From Trujillonella humicola (lineage in GTDB: Bacteria; Actinomycetota; Actinomycetes; Mycobacteriales; Geodermatophilaceae): 64,000 nucleotides of DNA. Positions within the stretch are counted from its first letter, which is position 1; each line of letters starts with the position of its first letter. Of the stretch, positions 15,458 through 22,624 are shown in pieces. The stretch spans positions 62,001 to 126,000 of the forward strand of contig NZ_JBJNRJ010000001.1 in assembly GCF_046233715.1 (NCBI RefSeq). Direction: 5' to 3'. The notes below the pieces were generated by a model that did not search any database, was not told the origin of the DNA, and saw only the letters and a list, made by a program, of their open reading frames with translations. The position numbers were made by a program, and so were the translations under genes.

Positions 15458-15544
15458 TCAGAAGGGGACCTGGACGGCCCCGGCAGCGGTGCCGGGACGG
15501 ATGCTCGGACGCAGGGTGGGGGCGGGCGTGCCGGCTGCGGTCAC
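15458..15544 (-). CDS. 28-aa ORF in the tfdA leader (candidate leader peptide or small protein)
   Basis: GTG at 15544 is preceded by GGGGAGGA with 5 nt spacing, an excellent ribosome binding site. The ORF runs 28 codons to TGA at 15458-15460. The peptide begins MTAAGTPAPTLRPSIRPG and ends GAVQVPF; it has no cysteine and no run of one amino acid that would suggest classical attenuation. A hairpin follows directly. It lies between the operator-controlled promoter (TAGCGT at 15590-15595) and tfdA, so it is transcribed whenever tfdA is. I know no family for it. It could be a regulatory leader peptide, a RiPP-like precursor or chance. Confidence 0.4.
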   Translation of the reverse strand: MTAAGTPAPTLRPSIRPGTAAGAVQVPF

Positions 15545-15589
15545 GGTCGTCCTCCCCGGGTGGATGTGCCTGCGCGAGCGGTGCCGCGA

Positions 15590-15669
15590 ACGCTAGGCCA
15601 CCGAGCGGCGGAGCGTCAAGAGAGACGGCGTCCCGCATCGCGAGATCGGAGCGGGACGCCGTCCTGTGG
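15590..15669 (-). promoter_or_regulatory. tfdA-like promoter with operators E1 and E2
   Basis: On the minus strand TTGACG (15619-15614) and TAGCGT (15595-15590) are 18 bp apart. Operator E1 (15618-15638: AAGAGAGA, CGGCG, TCCCGCAT) touches the -35. Operator E2 (15649-15669: GAGCGGGA, CGCCG, TCCTGTGG) lies 31 bp further upstream. Upstream placement would allow activation as well as repression. Confidence 0.55.
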
Positions 15670-15682
15670 AGGGCGGGGCGGG

Positions 15683-15844
15683 TCAGGACGGCGTGTCGGC
15701 GCCCTCGCCTCCCGTCTCCTCCGCGCCCTCGGCCGGCTGGTCCGGGTGGGGCGTCCGTCCGCCGCCGTCCGCGGCCGGCTCCTGCCCACCGCTCTCCGCG
15801 GGCTGGTCGGGGTGCGGCGTGCGGCCGCTGTCGGGCTCGCTCAT
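15683..15844 (-). CDS. Small acidic repeat protein, unknown function
   Basis: A 53-aa protein starting MSEPDSGRTPHPDQPAESGG. The 11-residue unit GRTPHPDQPAE occurs twice, separated by a Gly/Glu/Asp-rich linker, and the C-terminus is acidic. GGAGGAG lies 6 nt before the ATG. The start overlaps the stop of the DUF6328 membrane protein (ATGA), so the pair is translationally coupled. The composition predicts a disordered, hydrophilic protein. No family is recognised. Confidence 0.65.
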   Translation of the reverse strand: MSEPDSGRTPHPDQPAESGGQEPAADGGGRTPHPDQPAEGAEETGGEGADTPS

Positions 15845-16434
15845 CGTGGCTCCTCCTCCGGGTCGACGTCCGGGTCGACGTCGGCGTCGGGGGCTGTATC
15901 CGCAGGCCCCGCCGGGAAACCGGGTCGACGGGCCCACAGCGGCAGCACGTACCAGGTGACCGCCCCGGTGAGCAGCACCAGCGCCCCGCCGGCGATGCCG
16001 GCCCCGCGACCCAGCGCGACGTCCAGGACCAGCAGGGTGCCGCAGCCGATCGCGACCACGAGCATGGCCAGCCCCGCCTGCAGCATCAGGTCGCCCACCC
16101 GGATCAGCGCGCCCTTCTGCCGGCGCCGGAAGACCAGCCGGTGGAACGAGACGGGGGCGATCAGCAGCACCGTGGCCAGGGCCGTCGTCATCAGCGTGAT
16201 CGTGTAGAAGGTCACGCCGAACGCGTCGAGCTCGGCGAACCGCTGGGTGAAGGCCAGGCCCAGGAGGAAGGCGAAGAGCACCTGGACGCCGGTGATGGCC
16301 ACCCGCAGCTCCTGCAGGAGCTCGGCCAGGTTGCGGTCGAGCAGCTGGTCGAGGCTCTCGCCGCGGGCCTCGGCGCTGCGGCGGGCGTGCGAGCTGTCGA
16401 ACCGGTCCGGCGGGACGTCCTCCACGCCGTCCAC
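15841..16434 (-). CDS. DUF6328 family membrane protein
   Basis: About 197 aa. After a charged N-terminal region (RSAEARGESLDQLLDRNLAELLQELRVA) come four hydrophobic segments: VQVLFAFLLGLAFT, YTITLMTTALATVLLIAPV, LMLQAGLAMLVVAIGCGTLLVLDV and IAGGALVLLTGAVTWYVLPLW. ELLQELRVAxTGVQxLFAFLL is the hallmark of DUF6328, found widely in actinobacteria. GTG at 16434 or 16425 are both possible starts. The C-terminus is acidic (DADVDPDVDPEEEPR). It is coupled to the small acidic protein downstream and divergent from the DUF3140 gene. The function is unknown. Confidence 0.8.
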   Translation of the reverse strand: MDGVEDVPPDRFDSSHARRSAEARGESLDQLLDRNLAELLQELRVAITGVQVLFAFLLGLAFTQRFAELDAFGVTFYTITLMTTALATVLLIAPVSFHRLVFRRRQKGALIRVGDLMLQAGLAMLVVAIGCGTLLVLDVALGRGAGIAGGALVLLTGAVTWYVLPLWARRPGFPAGPADTAPDADVDPDVDPEEEPR

Positions 16435-16512
16435 CCTGCCCCACTCCGGCGGTTGCCGGAGGGCGGCCACCGGGTAGGGCGCGACCGATCCGCGACGACG
16501 AGGGAGGGCCTC

Positions 16513-16866
16513 ATGGCCGGCGACAGCGCCGAGGACAGGGACACCATCCGCCGCGAGTTCGGCCAGGCGGTCAACATGACCCCCGCCGAGCTCGAGAAGT
16601 GGCTGGACAGCGACGAGTCGAGATCGGTCGGCCAGAAGGACGGCGGGTCGGGGGAGTCCACCGGGCACGAGTCGGGCCGCCGGATCGTCGAGTTGCTGAG
16701 GACGAAGAAGGACGACCTGACCGACGACGACCTCGCCCACATGCGCAAGGTGCGCGGCTACGTGCAGCGACACCTGGCCCAGGAGCCGAAGAAGGAGGAC
16801 GTCGGGTCCTCCAGGTGGCGGTACTCGTTGATGAACTGGGGCCACGACCCGCTCAAGAAGGGGTAG
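16513..16866 (+). CDS. DUF3140 domain protein
   Basis: A 117-aa soluble, highly charged protein. The N-terminal NMTPAELEKWLDSDESRSVG and later ESGRRIVELLRTKKDDLTDDDLAHMRKVRGYVQRHL, with a final SRWRYSLMNWGHDP, match DUF3140, a small actinobacterial family also seen in proteobacteria that some predict to be DNA-binding. AGGGAGGG precedes the ATG. It is followed 23 bp later by the methyltransferase/type III PKS pair, although the functional link is doubtful. Confidence 0.82.
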   Translation: MAGDSAEDRDTIRREFGQAVNMTPAELEKWLDSDESRSVGQKDGGSGESTGHESGRRIVELLRTKKDDLTDDDLAHMRKVRGYVQRHLAQEPKKEDVGSSRWRYSLMNWGHDPLKKG

Positions 16867-16889
16867 CGGCCACCGAGGAAGGGACCCGC

Positions 16890-17678
16890 ATGCGGCGAGA
16901 CGATCCCCGGCGCAACGACCTGGCGCAGTACGACGAGCTCGCCGACCAGTGGTGGGAGCCCGCGGGCGGGTTCGCGATGCTGCACTGGCTCGCCGCCGCC
17001 CGCGCCGAGCACATCCCGCCGGCGCGCGGGCCGGGTGCCCTCCTCGTCGACCTGGCGTGCGGCGGCGGGCTGATGGCGCCGCACGCGGCCCGGCTGGGCT
17101 ACCGGCACATCGGCGTCGACCTGAGCCTGTCGGGCCTGCGGACGGCGCGCGAGCACGGGGTGCTCCCCGTGCGGGGGTCGGTGCTCGAGGTGCCGCTGGC
17201 CGACGCGTGCACCGACGTGGTCGTGGCCGGTGAGGTGCTCGAGCACGTCGAGGACGACGTCGCGGTCCTGGCCGAGTGCGCCCGGCTGCTGCGGCCGGGC
17301 GGCACGCTGGTCATCGACGCGATAGCCGCCACGCGGCTGGCCGGGTGGATCGCCGTCGACCTGTTCGAGCGCCTCCCCGGTGGGCCGCCGCCGGGGATCC
17401 ACGACCCCCGGCTGTTCGTCGACCGGCGCCGGCTGCTCGCCGCCGCGGACCGGCTGGGGCTGGACCTGCGGCTGGTCGGCTTGCGTCCCTCGGTGCGCGA
17501 CCTGGTCTCCTGGCGGCGGGGCCGGCGGGCCGGCGTGCGGATGCGGCAGATCCCGCTCACCTCGGTGCTGTTCGCCGGATACGGGGTGAAGCGCGCCACA
17601 GCGCCGGGCGGGGAGCGGGTTGCGGGCGTCCGGGTGGAGGGGCAGGGATCGCCGTCCCCGCTTACCGTCGAGAGATGA
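16890..17678 (+). CDS. Class I SAM-dependent methyltransferase (UbiG-like) paired with a type III PKS
   Basis: A 262-aa UbiG/COQ3-like methyltransferase. The opening YDELADQWWEPAGGFAMLHWL is typical of 3-demethylubiquinone-type O-methyltransferases. SAM motif I is LVDLACGGGLMAPHAA, followed by GVDLSLSG, with VVVAGEVLEHVED and LLRPGGTLVIDAI behind. GAGGAAGGG supports the ATG. The stop overlaps an ATG that opens a 15-codon mini-ORF leading to the polyketide synthase. In other actinobacteria such pairs O-methylate alkylresorcinols or related phenolic lipids, so a phenolic polyketide is the likely substrate. Confidence 0.85.
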   Translation: MRRDDPRRNDLAQYDELADQWWEPAGGFAMLHWLAAARAEHIPPARGPGALLVDLACGGGLMAPHAARLGYRHIGVDLSLSGLRTAREHGVLPVRGSVLEVPLADACTDVVVAGEVLEHVEDDVAVLAECARLLRPGGTLVIDAIAATRLAGWIAVDLFERLPGGPPPGIHDPRLFVDRRRLLAAADRLGLDLRLVGLRPSVRDLVSWRRGRRAGVRMRQIPLTSVLFAGYGVKRATAPGGERVAGVRVEGQGSPSPLTVER

Positions 17679-17722
17679 GTGCCTCGCCGAGCAGCGCGGA
17701 CGCCGGGCAGCGCCCGTGGTGA
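17675..17722 (+). CDS. 15-codon mini-ORF bridging methyltransferase and PKS (possible coupling relay)
   Basis: ATG 17675 overlaps the methyltransferase TGA, and its own TGA (17720-17722) overlaps the GTG at 17719 that starts the PKS. It encodes a Ser/Ala-rich peptide. With no clear ribosome binding site for the PKS itself, ribosomes could be passed through two successive overlaps. It may equally be accidental. Confidence 0.25.
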   Translation: MSASPSSADAGQRPW

Positions 17723-18747
17723 GCGCGGTCGTGACCGGATCGGGTTCGGCGCTGCCCGCGACCCTGGACCAGGACGCCGCCTGGGAGGGCTTCTTCGCCC
17801 GGCACTACGAGGGCGTGCGCGCCGCCCGGCGGATCTTCGCCGGCGCCGGGGTGCGCACCCGCCACGCGGTGGCCAACCCGGTCGTCGAGGACATCAGCGG
17901 CTGGAGCACCGGCGCGCGGATGGCGCGCTACGTGCAGGAGGCCCTGCCGCTGGGCAAGCAGGCCGTCGCCGGCGCGCTGGACCGGGCGGGCCTGTCCCCG
18001 GGGGACGTCGGGATGTTCGCCGTGGCCACCTGCACCGGTTACGCGACCCCGGGTCTGGACATCCGGCTGGCCAGCGACCTGGGGATGCCGCAGGGGCTGC
18101 AGCGCCTGCTCGTCGGCCACATGGGGTGCTACGCGGCGCTGCCGGGGCTGGCAGCGGTCGGCGACTACGTGACCGCCCGCGCGAGGCCGGCCGTCCTGCT
18201 CTGCTGCGAGCTGACCAGCCTGCACGTGCAGCCCGCGCAGCGGGACCTGCAGCAGGTGGTCGCGCACGCGCTGTTCTCCGACGCGGCGGCCGCGGTGGTA
18301 GTCGAGCCCGGAGCCCGGCCAGGGCGCCGGCTGGCGGGGGTGGTCGCCCGCACCGACAGCTCCACGGCCGACCACATGACCTGGGACGTCACCGATCTCG
18401 GCTTCCGCATGGGCCTGTCACCGCGGGTGCCCGACGTGCTGTCGCGGCACGTCGGGGACGTGGTGGACGAGTTGCTCGCCGGGGCCGGCCTGCGGGTCGA
18501 GGACGTCGCCGGCTGGGCCGTGCACCCCGGCGGCCCGCGCATCCTCGACGTCGTCCGCGACGAGCTCGGACTGACCGAGGAGCAGATGGCGGCCTCGCGC
18601 AGGGTGCTCGCGGAGCACGGCAACTGCTCGTCGGCCACCGTGCTCCTGGTGCTCGACGAGCTCTCCGACGTGGACGGCCCGGTGGTCGCGATGGCCTTCG
18701 GTCCCGGTCTGACCCTCTACGCCGCGCTCCTCCTGCCCGGGTCGTGA
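17719..18747 (+). CDS. Type III polyketide synthase (chalcone/stilbene synthase family)
   Basis: A 342-aa iterative ketosynthase. The catalytic triad is present: C137 (VGHMGCYAALPGL), H269 (AVHPGGPRILD) and N302 (EHGNCSSAT), plus the late FGPGLT loop. It condenses malonyl-CoA units on an acyl-CoA starter to give resorcinols, pyrones or naphthoquinone precursors. It is paired with an O-methyltransferase and has no adjacent monooxygenase or prenyltransferase. GTG 17716 or 17719 could start it; 17719 gives a GTGA overlap with the mini-ORF. A DevR-like regulator follows on the same strand, about 90 bp on, with its own promoter. The product cannot be predicted beyond phenolic lipid or pyrone. Confidence 0.9.
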   Translation: MSAVVTGSGSALPATLDQDAAWEGFFARHYEGVRAARRIFAGAGVRTRHAVANPVVEDISGWSTGARMARYVQEALPLGKQAVAGALDRAGLSPGDVGMFAVATCTGYATPGLDIRLASDLGMPQGLQRLLVGHMGCYAALPGLAAVGDYVTARARPAVLLCCELTSLHVQPAQRDLQQVVAHALFSDAAAAVVVEPGARPGRRLAGVVARTDSSTADHMTWDVTDLGFRMGLSPRVPDVLSRHVGDVVDELLAGAGLRVEDVAGWAVHPGGPRILDVVRDELGLTEEQMAASRRVLAEHGNCSSATVLLVLDELSDVDGPVVAMAFGPGLTLYAALLLPGS

Positions 18748-18782
18748 CAGCGCGTCATCGGGGTGTGCTGCCGACCTGCCGG

Positions 18783-18821
18783 TACTACTCTCCGTGACAG
18801 ACGTCGGTGTGACGTCTCTCA
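18783..18821 (+). promoter_or_regulatory. Promoter and inverted repeat upstream of the response regulator
   Basis: TACTAC/TACTCT (18783-18791) is a -10 candidate. The arms AGACGTC (18799-18805) and GACGTCT (18811-18817) are exact inverted repeats around GGTGT, extending to 10 of 11 matches (18795-18821). The site sits at the expected transcription start and may be autoregulatory. Confidence 0.4.
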
Positions 18822-18839
18822 CAGCGAGAGGCGGTGGGT

Positions 18840-19487
18840 GTGCCCGGCAGTGTCTCTCCCGTGCGCGTGTTCCTCGTCGACGACCACGAGGTGGTGCGCC
18901 GCGGCGTGGCGGAGGTCCTCGAGGACGACCCCGGGATCGTCGTCGTCGGTGAGGCGGGCTCGGCGGGCGAGGCGCTGGCGCGGGTCCCGGCGGTCCGTCC
19001 CGACGTCACCGTCGTGGACATGCGGCTCCCCGACGGCGACGGCGCGGAGGTCTGCCGCCGGCTGCGGGACCGGGTGCCCGGCCTGCGCTGCCTGGTCCTG
19101 ACGAGCTACGCCGACGAGGACGCGGTGGCCGCCGCGGTCGCCGCGGGTGCGGCCGGGTACGTGCTCAAGCAGGTGCGCGGCGCGGCGCTGGTCTCCGCCG
19201 TCCGCACGGTCGCTGCCGGGGGCACCTACTACGGCGTCGCACCACCCGAGCGGACCGTGACCCGCCGGCGCGACCCCGAGCGGGAGCGGCGGCTGGCCAC
19301 CCTCACCGAGCAGGAGCGCACCGTCCTCACGCTGATCGGCGAGGGCCTGACCAACCGCCAGATCGGCGACCGGATGGGCCTGGCCGAGAAGACGGTCAAG
19401 AACTACACCAGCCACCTGCTCGCCAAGCTCAACCTGGAGCGGCGCACCCAGGCGGCGATCCTCGCCACCGAGCTGCGCGACCGCTGA
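18840..19487 (+). CDS. NarL/FixJ-type response regulator (DevR/DosR-like)
   Basis: A 215-aa two-domain regulator. The receiver has acidic pocket DDHE near residue 14, phosphoacceptor D60 (VTVVDMRLPDGDG) and the conserved lysine in GYVLKQ. The LuxR-type HTH is LTEQERTVLTLIGEGLTNRQIGDRMGLAEKTVKNYTSHLLAKL; KTVKNYxSxLLxKL is close to DevR/DosR. I chose GTG 18840 because GAGAGG lies 8 nt upstream; GTG 18834 is an alternative. It converges on the GAF-GAF histidine kinase 20 bp away, its probable partner. In mycobacteria DosR turns on the hypoxia/NO dormancy regulon. Confidence 0.9.
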   Translation: MPGSVSPVRVFLVDDHEVVRRGVAEVLEDDPGIVVVGEAGSAGEALARVPAVRPDVTVVDMRLPDGDGAEVCRRLRDRVPGLRCLVLTSYADEDAVAAAVAAGAAGYVLKQVRGAALVSAVRTVAAGGTYYGVAPPERTVTRRRDPERERRLATLTEQERTVLTLIGEGLTNRQIGDRMGLAEKTVKNYTSHLLAKLNLERRTQAAILATELRDR

Positions 19488-19507
19488 GCGCGGCCCGCGC
19501 GAGGGCA

Positions 19508-21193
19508 TCAGGGCCGGGGGACCGACCAGCGCACCGCCGTCCCCGGTGGGCCGGAGGCGACCTCCATCCGGCCGCCGCGGCGCTCCGCCCGCTCGGCGAG
19601 GTTGCCCAGCCCGCTGCGCGCGGTGACCGGCGGCATGCCCCGCCCGTCGTCGGTGACGGTCACGGCGACCTCGCCGTCGGCGGTGACCTCGACGGTCACC
19701 CGGCCGGCGCCCGCGTGCCGCACCACGTTGGTCACCAGCTCACGCACGACCGCGACGACGTCGTGCACCAGCCCGCCGGGCAGGTCCTCCGACCCGTCGC
19801 GGACCTGGAGCGCGACGCTCAGGCCGCTGCCGTCGGTGACCGAGCGCACGACCTCCCCCAGCCGCGCGCGGACCGCGGTCGGCGAGAGGTCGCCGTCGTC
19901 GTGCAGCTCGAAGATGGCGGTGCGGATCCGCGCGATCGTCTCGTCCAGCTCGTCGACCCGCTCGGCGAGGCGCGCCGCGGTACCGGGGTCCTCGGCCGCC
20001 AGGGACCGGCTGATTCGGTCCAGCGCCAGGGCGGTGGCGTAGATCCGCTGCACCACGTGGTCGTGCAGGTCGCGGGCGATGCGGTCGCGGTCGGCGGCCA
20101 CCTCCAGGGCCCGCTCGCGGGCCCGGCTGCGGGCCAGCTCGAGCGCGAGGCCGACGCGCGAGGTGAACGACGACGCCAGCTCCAGGTCCGCGGCCGTGAA
20201 CGGGACGCGGCCCTCGCGGCGCAGCGCCACCAGCGTCGCGGGCGCCGGCCGGCCGGGGAGCGGGACGACGAGACCGGGGCCGTACCCGTCGGCCACCAGC
20301 TCGCGCACGACCGGGGCGTAGGGCCGGCTCTCCGCGGTGCTGGTGATGTCGTCGAGCAGCACGGGGAGACCGGCCCGGTGGGCCTCCCACAGCCGGGTGC
20401 CGGCCATCGGGACCCGCACGCCCTCGGCGCCGATCTCGCCGGCGGCAGCGACGACCACGAACTCGGCGTCCGACCCCTCCCGGGGCGCCAGCACGCCGCA
20501 GAGGTCGGCGTCGGAGAGCTCGGCCACCCGCTCGGTCACGTCGTGCAGGACCTGCTCGGGATCGGTGCCCGACAGCAGCGAGGTCGCCACCGCTGCTCCC
20601 GCCTGCGCCCAGGCCCGCCGGCGCTCGGCGGCCTCGGCGAGCCGGGCGTTCTCCACCGCCAGCCCCGCCGCCTCCGCGAGGGCCTGCACGACCTCCTCGT
20701 CGGCGGCGGTGAACCCACCCCCGCCCCGCTTCTCGGTGAGGTACAGGTTGCCGAACACGGCGTCGCCGGCCGACACCGGGACGCCGAGGAACGAGCGCAT
20801 CGGCGGGTGCCCGTTCGGCAGCCCCACGGCGGCCGGGTGGGCTCCCAGGTCGTCGAGCCGCAGCGGTGCCGGCTGCTCGACCAGCAGCCCGAGGATGCCC
20901 TCGCCCACCGGCAGCCGGCCGATGCGGGCGACGTCGTCGTCGTCCATGCCGACGACGACGAACCGGTCGAGGCGGGTGCCGTCCGGTGTGAGCACGCCCA
21001 TGGCGCCGTAGGTGGCGCCCGAGTGCTCGACCGCGGCCTGCACCACGTCGCGGAGGGTCGCCTCCAGGCGCCCCTCCGCGGCGGCGGTCCGGACGGCGGC
21101 GACCGCGCGGACGGCGGCGGCCAGGCGGGTGGCGTCGGCGGTTCCCTCGCCGTCGGGCGGGGGCACGGCCCGACCGGCACGGGACGACGACAC
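19508..21193 (-). CDS. GAF-GAF sensor histidine kinase (DevS/DosT-like)
   Basis: A 561-aa cytoplasmic kinase. GAF-A spans about 40-190 and contains NGHPPMRSFLGVPV, where H129 lines up with the haem-ligating His of mycobacterial DevS. GAF-B spans about 200-350, followed by a HisKA_3 dimerisation domain (DRIARDLHDHVVQRIYATALAL) and a HATPase with GRGMPPV and SGLGNLAERAERRGG. It would sense O2, NO or CO, or redox state, through haem and phosphorylate the neighbouring DevR-like regulator. It lies 15 bp downstream of the universal stress gene in the same operon. The GTG start has no clear Shine-Dalgarno, suggesting coupling. Confidence 0.9.
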   Translation of the reverse strand: MSSSRAGRAVPPPDGEGTADATRLAAAVRAVAAVRTAAAEGRLEATLRDVVQAAVEHSGATYGAMGVLTPDGTRLDRFVVVGMDDDDVARIGRLPVGEGILGLLVEQPAPLRLDDLGAHPAAVGLPNGHPPMRSFLGVPVSAGDAVFGNLYLTEKRGGGGFTAADEEVVQALAEAAGLAVENARLAEAAERRRAWAQAGAAVATSLLSGTDPEQVLHDVTERVAELSDADLCGVLAPREGSDAEFVVVAAAGEIGAEGVRVPMAGTRLWEAHRAGLPVLLDDITSTAESRPYAPVVRELVADGYGPGLVVPLPGRPAPATLVALRREGRVPFTAADLELASSFTSRVGLALELARSRARERALEVAADRDRIARDLHDHVVQRIYATALALDRISRSLAAEDPGTAARLAERVDELDETIARIRTAIFELHDDGDLSPTAVRARLGEVVRSVTDGSGLSVALQVRDGSEDLPGGLVHDVVAVVRELVTNVVRHAGAGRVTVEVTADGEVAVTVTDDGRGMPPVTARSGLGNLAERAERRGGRMEVASGPPGTAVRWSVPRP

Positions 21194-21208
21194 GCGTGGC
21201 GGGACCGT

Positions 21209-21631
21209 TCAGGCGCCGCGGGCCAGGCGCCGGACCGGGGGACGGGGGATCGCGTGGCGCAGCAGCGCTTTGCCGGTGCCCGTCACCAGGACCAGGTCCC
21301 CGCCGTGGGCCGCGCCGGACAGCGCGTCGAACACGGGCCGCTCGAGGACGGCCGTGCGGGCCCGGCCGTGCACGCCGGTCTCGGCGATGGCCCGGAGCAC
21401 CTGGGCGTCGACCCGGGACCGGGCCGCGGCGACGACGGGTGCCTCGTGCGCCTCGGCGGTCTCCGCGAGCACGCAGGCCGCCACCACGGTCGCCTCGCGC
21501 CGGGCGGCCTCGTGCAGGGACCAGACCAGCGAGCGGTAGGCATCGGAGCTGCCGTCGACGTCGACGAGCAGCGTCGGGGGACGACGGCGGGGACGCAGGT
21601 GTCCGAACCGCAGCGGCTCCACATCCGTCAT
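21209..21631 (-). CDS. Universal stress protein-like protein
   Basis: A 140-aa protein whose strand PTLLVDVDGSSDAYRSLVWSLHEAARREATVVAACVL matches the UspA fold. The second half has RTAVLERPVFDALSGAAHGGDLVLVTGTGKALLRHAI, similar to the ATP-binding G-x2-G-x9-G-S/T region but shortened. It is first in an operon with the DevS-like kinase and preceded by a DosR-box-like motif, an arrangement reminiscent of dormancy regulons. The exact role is unknown. Confidence 0.72.
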   Translation of the reverse strand: MTDVEPLRFGHLRPRRRPPTLLVDVDGSSDAYRSLVWSLHEAARREATVVAACVLAETAEAHEAPVVAAARSRVDAQVLRAIAETGVHGRARTAVLERPVFDALSGAAHGGDLVLVTGTGKALLRHAIPRPPVRRLARGA

Positions 21632-21658
21632 GGCGTCATCGTGACCGGACCGCGACCC

Positions 21659-21680
21659 TCGGTACAGGGACCAAGGGCCT
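21659..21680 (-). promoter_or_regulatory. DosR-box-like motif and -10 upstream of the universal stress gene
   Basis: GGGACCAAGGGCCT (21667-21680) fits the DosR/DevR consensus of a GGGAC half, a central A/T-leaning spacer and a GGCCC-like second half. TACCGA on the minus strand (21664-21659) may be the -10. The box lies about 36 bp before the ATG. Confidence 0.45.
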
Positions 21681-21699
21681 GGGCTGACCTGCGGGTTCC

Positions 21700-22575
21700 T
21701 CAGGACGTCGGTGTTCCGGAACGCGTCCGATCGGGTCGCTCACCCACCGTCATGACGCCGACGACCGCGGTGGCGTCGCGTTCGGGATCGGTGTGCACCG
21801 TTGCCCGCAGGCCGGCCGCGCGCACCGCCCCTGCCGTCCCCTCGGCCTGCGCGGCGCTCGTCTCCAGCAGCAGGACGCCGCCCGGTGCGAGCCAGTCCGG
21901 GGCGCCCGTGGCCACGCGGCGGTGCAGCGCCAGGCCGTCGGGTCCGCCGTCGAGCGCCGTCCGTGGCTCGTGCAGCCGCGCCTCGGGCGGCATGAGCGCG
22001 ATCGCGCCCGTCGGCACGTAGGGCGCGTTCACGACGAGCACGTCGACCCGGCCGCGCAGCCCGCCGGGGAGGGCCCGGAAGAGGTCGCCGCGGTGGGCCC
22101 GGCCGTGCCAGGGCGCCAGGGTCCGGGCCGCGCACCGGACGGCGACGGGGTCCAGGTCGGCGGCGTGCACCTCGACCGGACCGGGCGCGCGGGCGGCCAG
22201 CGCGGCGCCGAGGGCGCCGGTGCCGCAGCACAGGTCGACCACGACGCCCGGTCGGGGCATCGCGCCCAGCGCCAGCTCGACCAGCAGGACGCTGCGCTGC
22301 CGGGGCACGAACACCCCCGGCGCCACGGGGATCCGCAGGCCGTCGAAGGCCGCCCAGCCGACGACCTGCTCGAGCGGCTCGCCCGCCATGCGTCGGGCCA
22401 GCAGGGCCGCCAGCGCCGCGGGGCCGGCGGCGGTGCTCCGCAGGACGGCGGCCTCCTCCTCGGCGAACACGCACCCGGCCGCCCGCAGCGCCTCGACGAG
22501 ACCTGCACCCTCGTCGCCACCGGCCGCGAGTGCCGACGGGTGTGCAGCTCGCGCGCGGTCCGGCCCGGGGGTCAC
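21700..22575 (-). CDS. PrmC-related N5-glutamine methyltransferase-like protein
   Basis: A 291-aa methyltransferase of the HemK/PrmC type. An N-terminal helical domain is followed by RIPVAPGVFVPRQRSVLLVE (the PrmC lead-in), SAM motif VVDLCCGTGALGAALAA, HAADLDPVAVRCAARTL and NAPYVPTGAI. The substrate loop is NAPY instead of the canonical NPPY, as in the PrmC-related actinobacterial subgroup, so the target may be a protein other than release factors. It starts with GTG and is divergent from the methyltransferase at 22625. Confidence 0.8.
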   Translation of the reverse strand: MTPGPDRARAAHPSALAAGGDEGAGLVEALRAAGCVFAEEEAAVLRSTAAGPAALAALLARRMAGEPLEQVVGWAAFDGLRIPVAPGVFVPRQRSVLLVELALGAMPRPGVVVDLCCGTGALGAALAARAPGPVEVHAADLDPVAVRCAARTLAPWHGRAHRGDLFRALPGGLRGRVDVLVVNAPYVPTGAIALMPPEARLHEPRTALDGGPDGLALHRRVATGAPDWLAPGGVLLLETSAAQAEGTAGAVRAAGLRATVHTDPERDATAVVGVMTVGERPDRTRSGTPTS

Positions 22576-22624
22576 CCGCGCAGTCTCGCCGACGCCCGGG
22601 CGCTGCGGCCGGGAGACTCGGCGT

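Noticed and set aside
15297..15638. 113-residue minus-strand ORF covering the tfdA leader
   Set aside because: It starts inside operator E1, upstream of the predicted transcription start, has no ribosome binding site and reads as Arg/Pro-rich low-complexity sequence. The 28-codon ORF in another frame has a much better initiation site.
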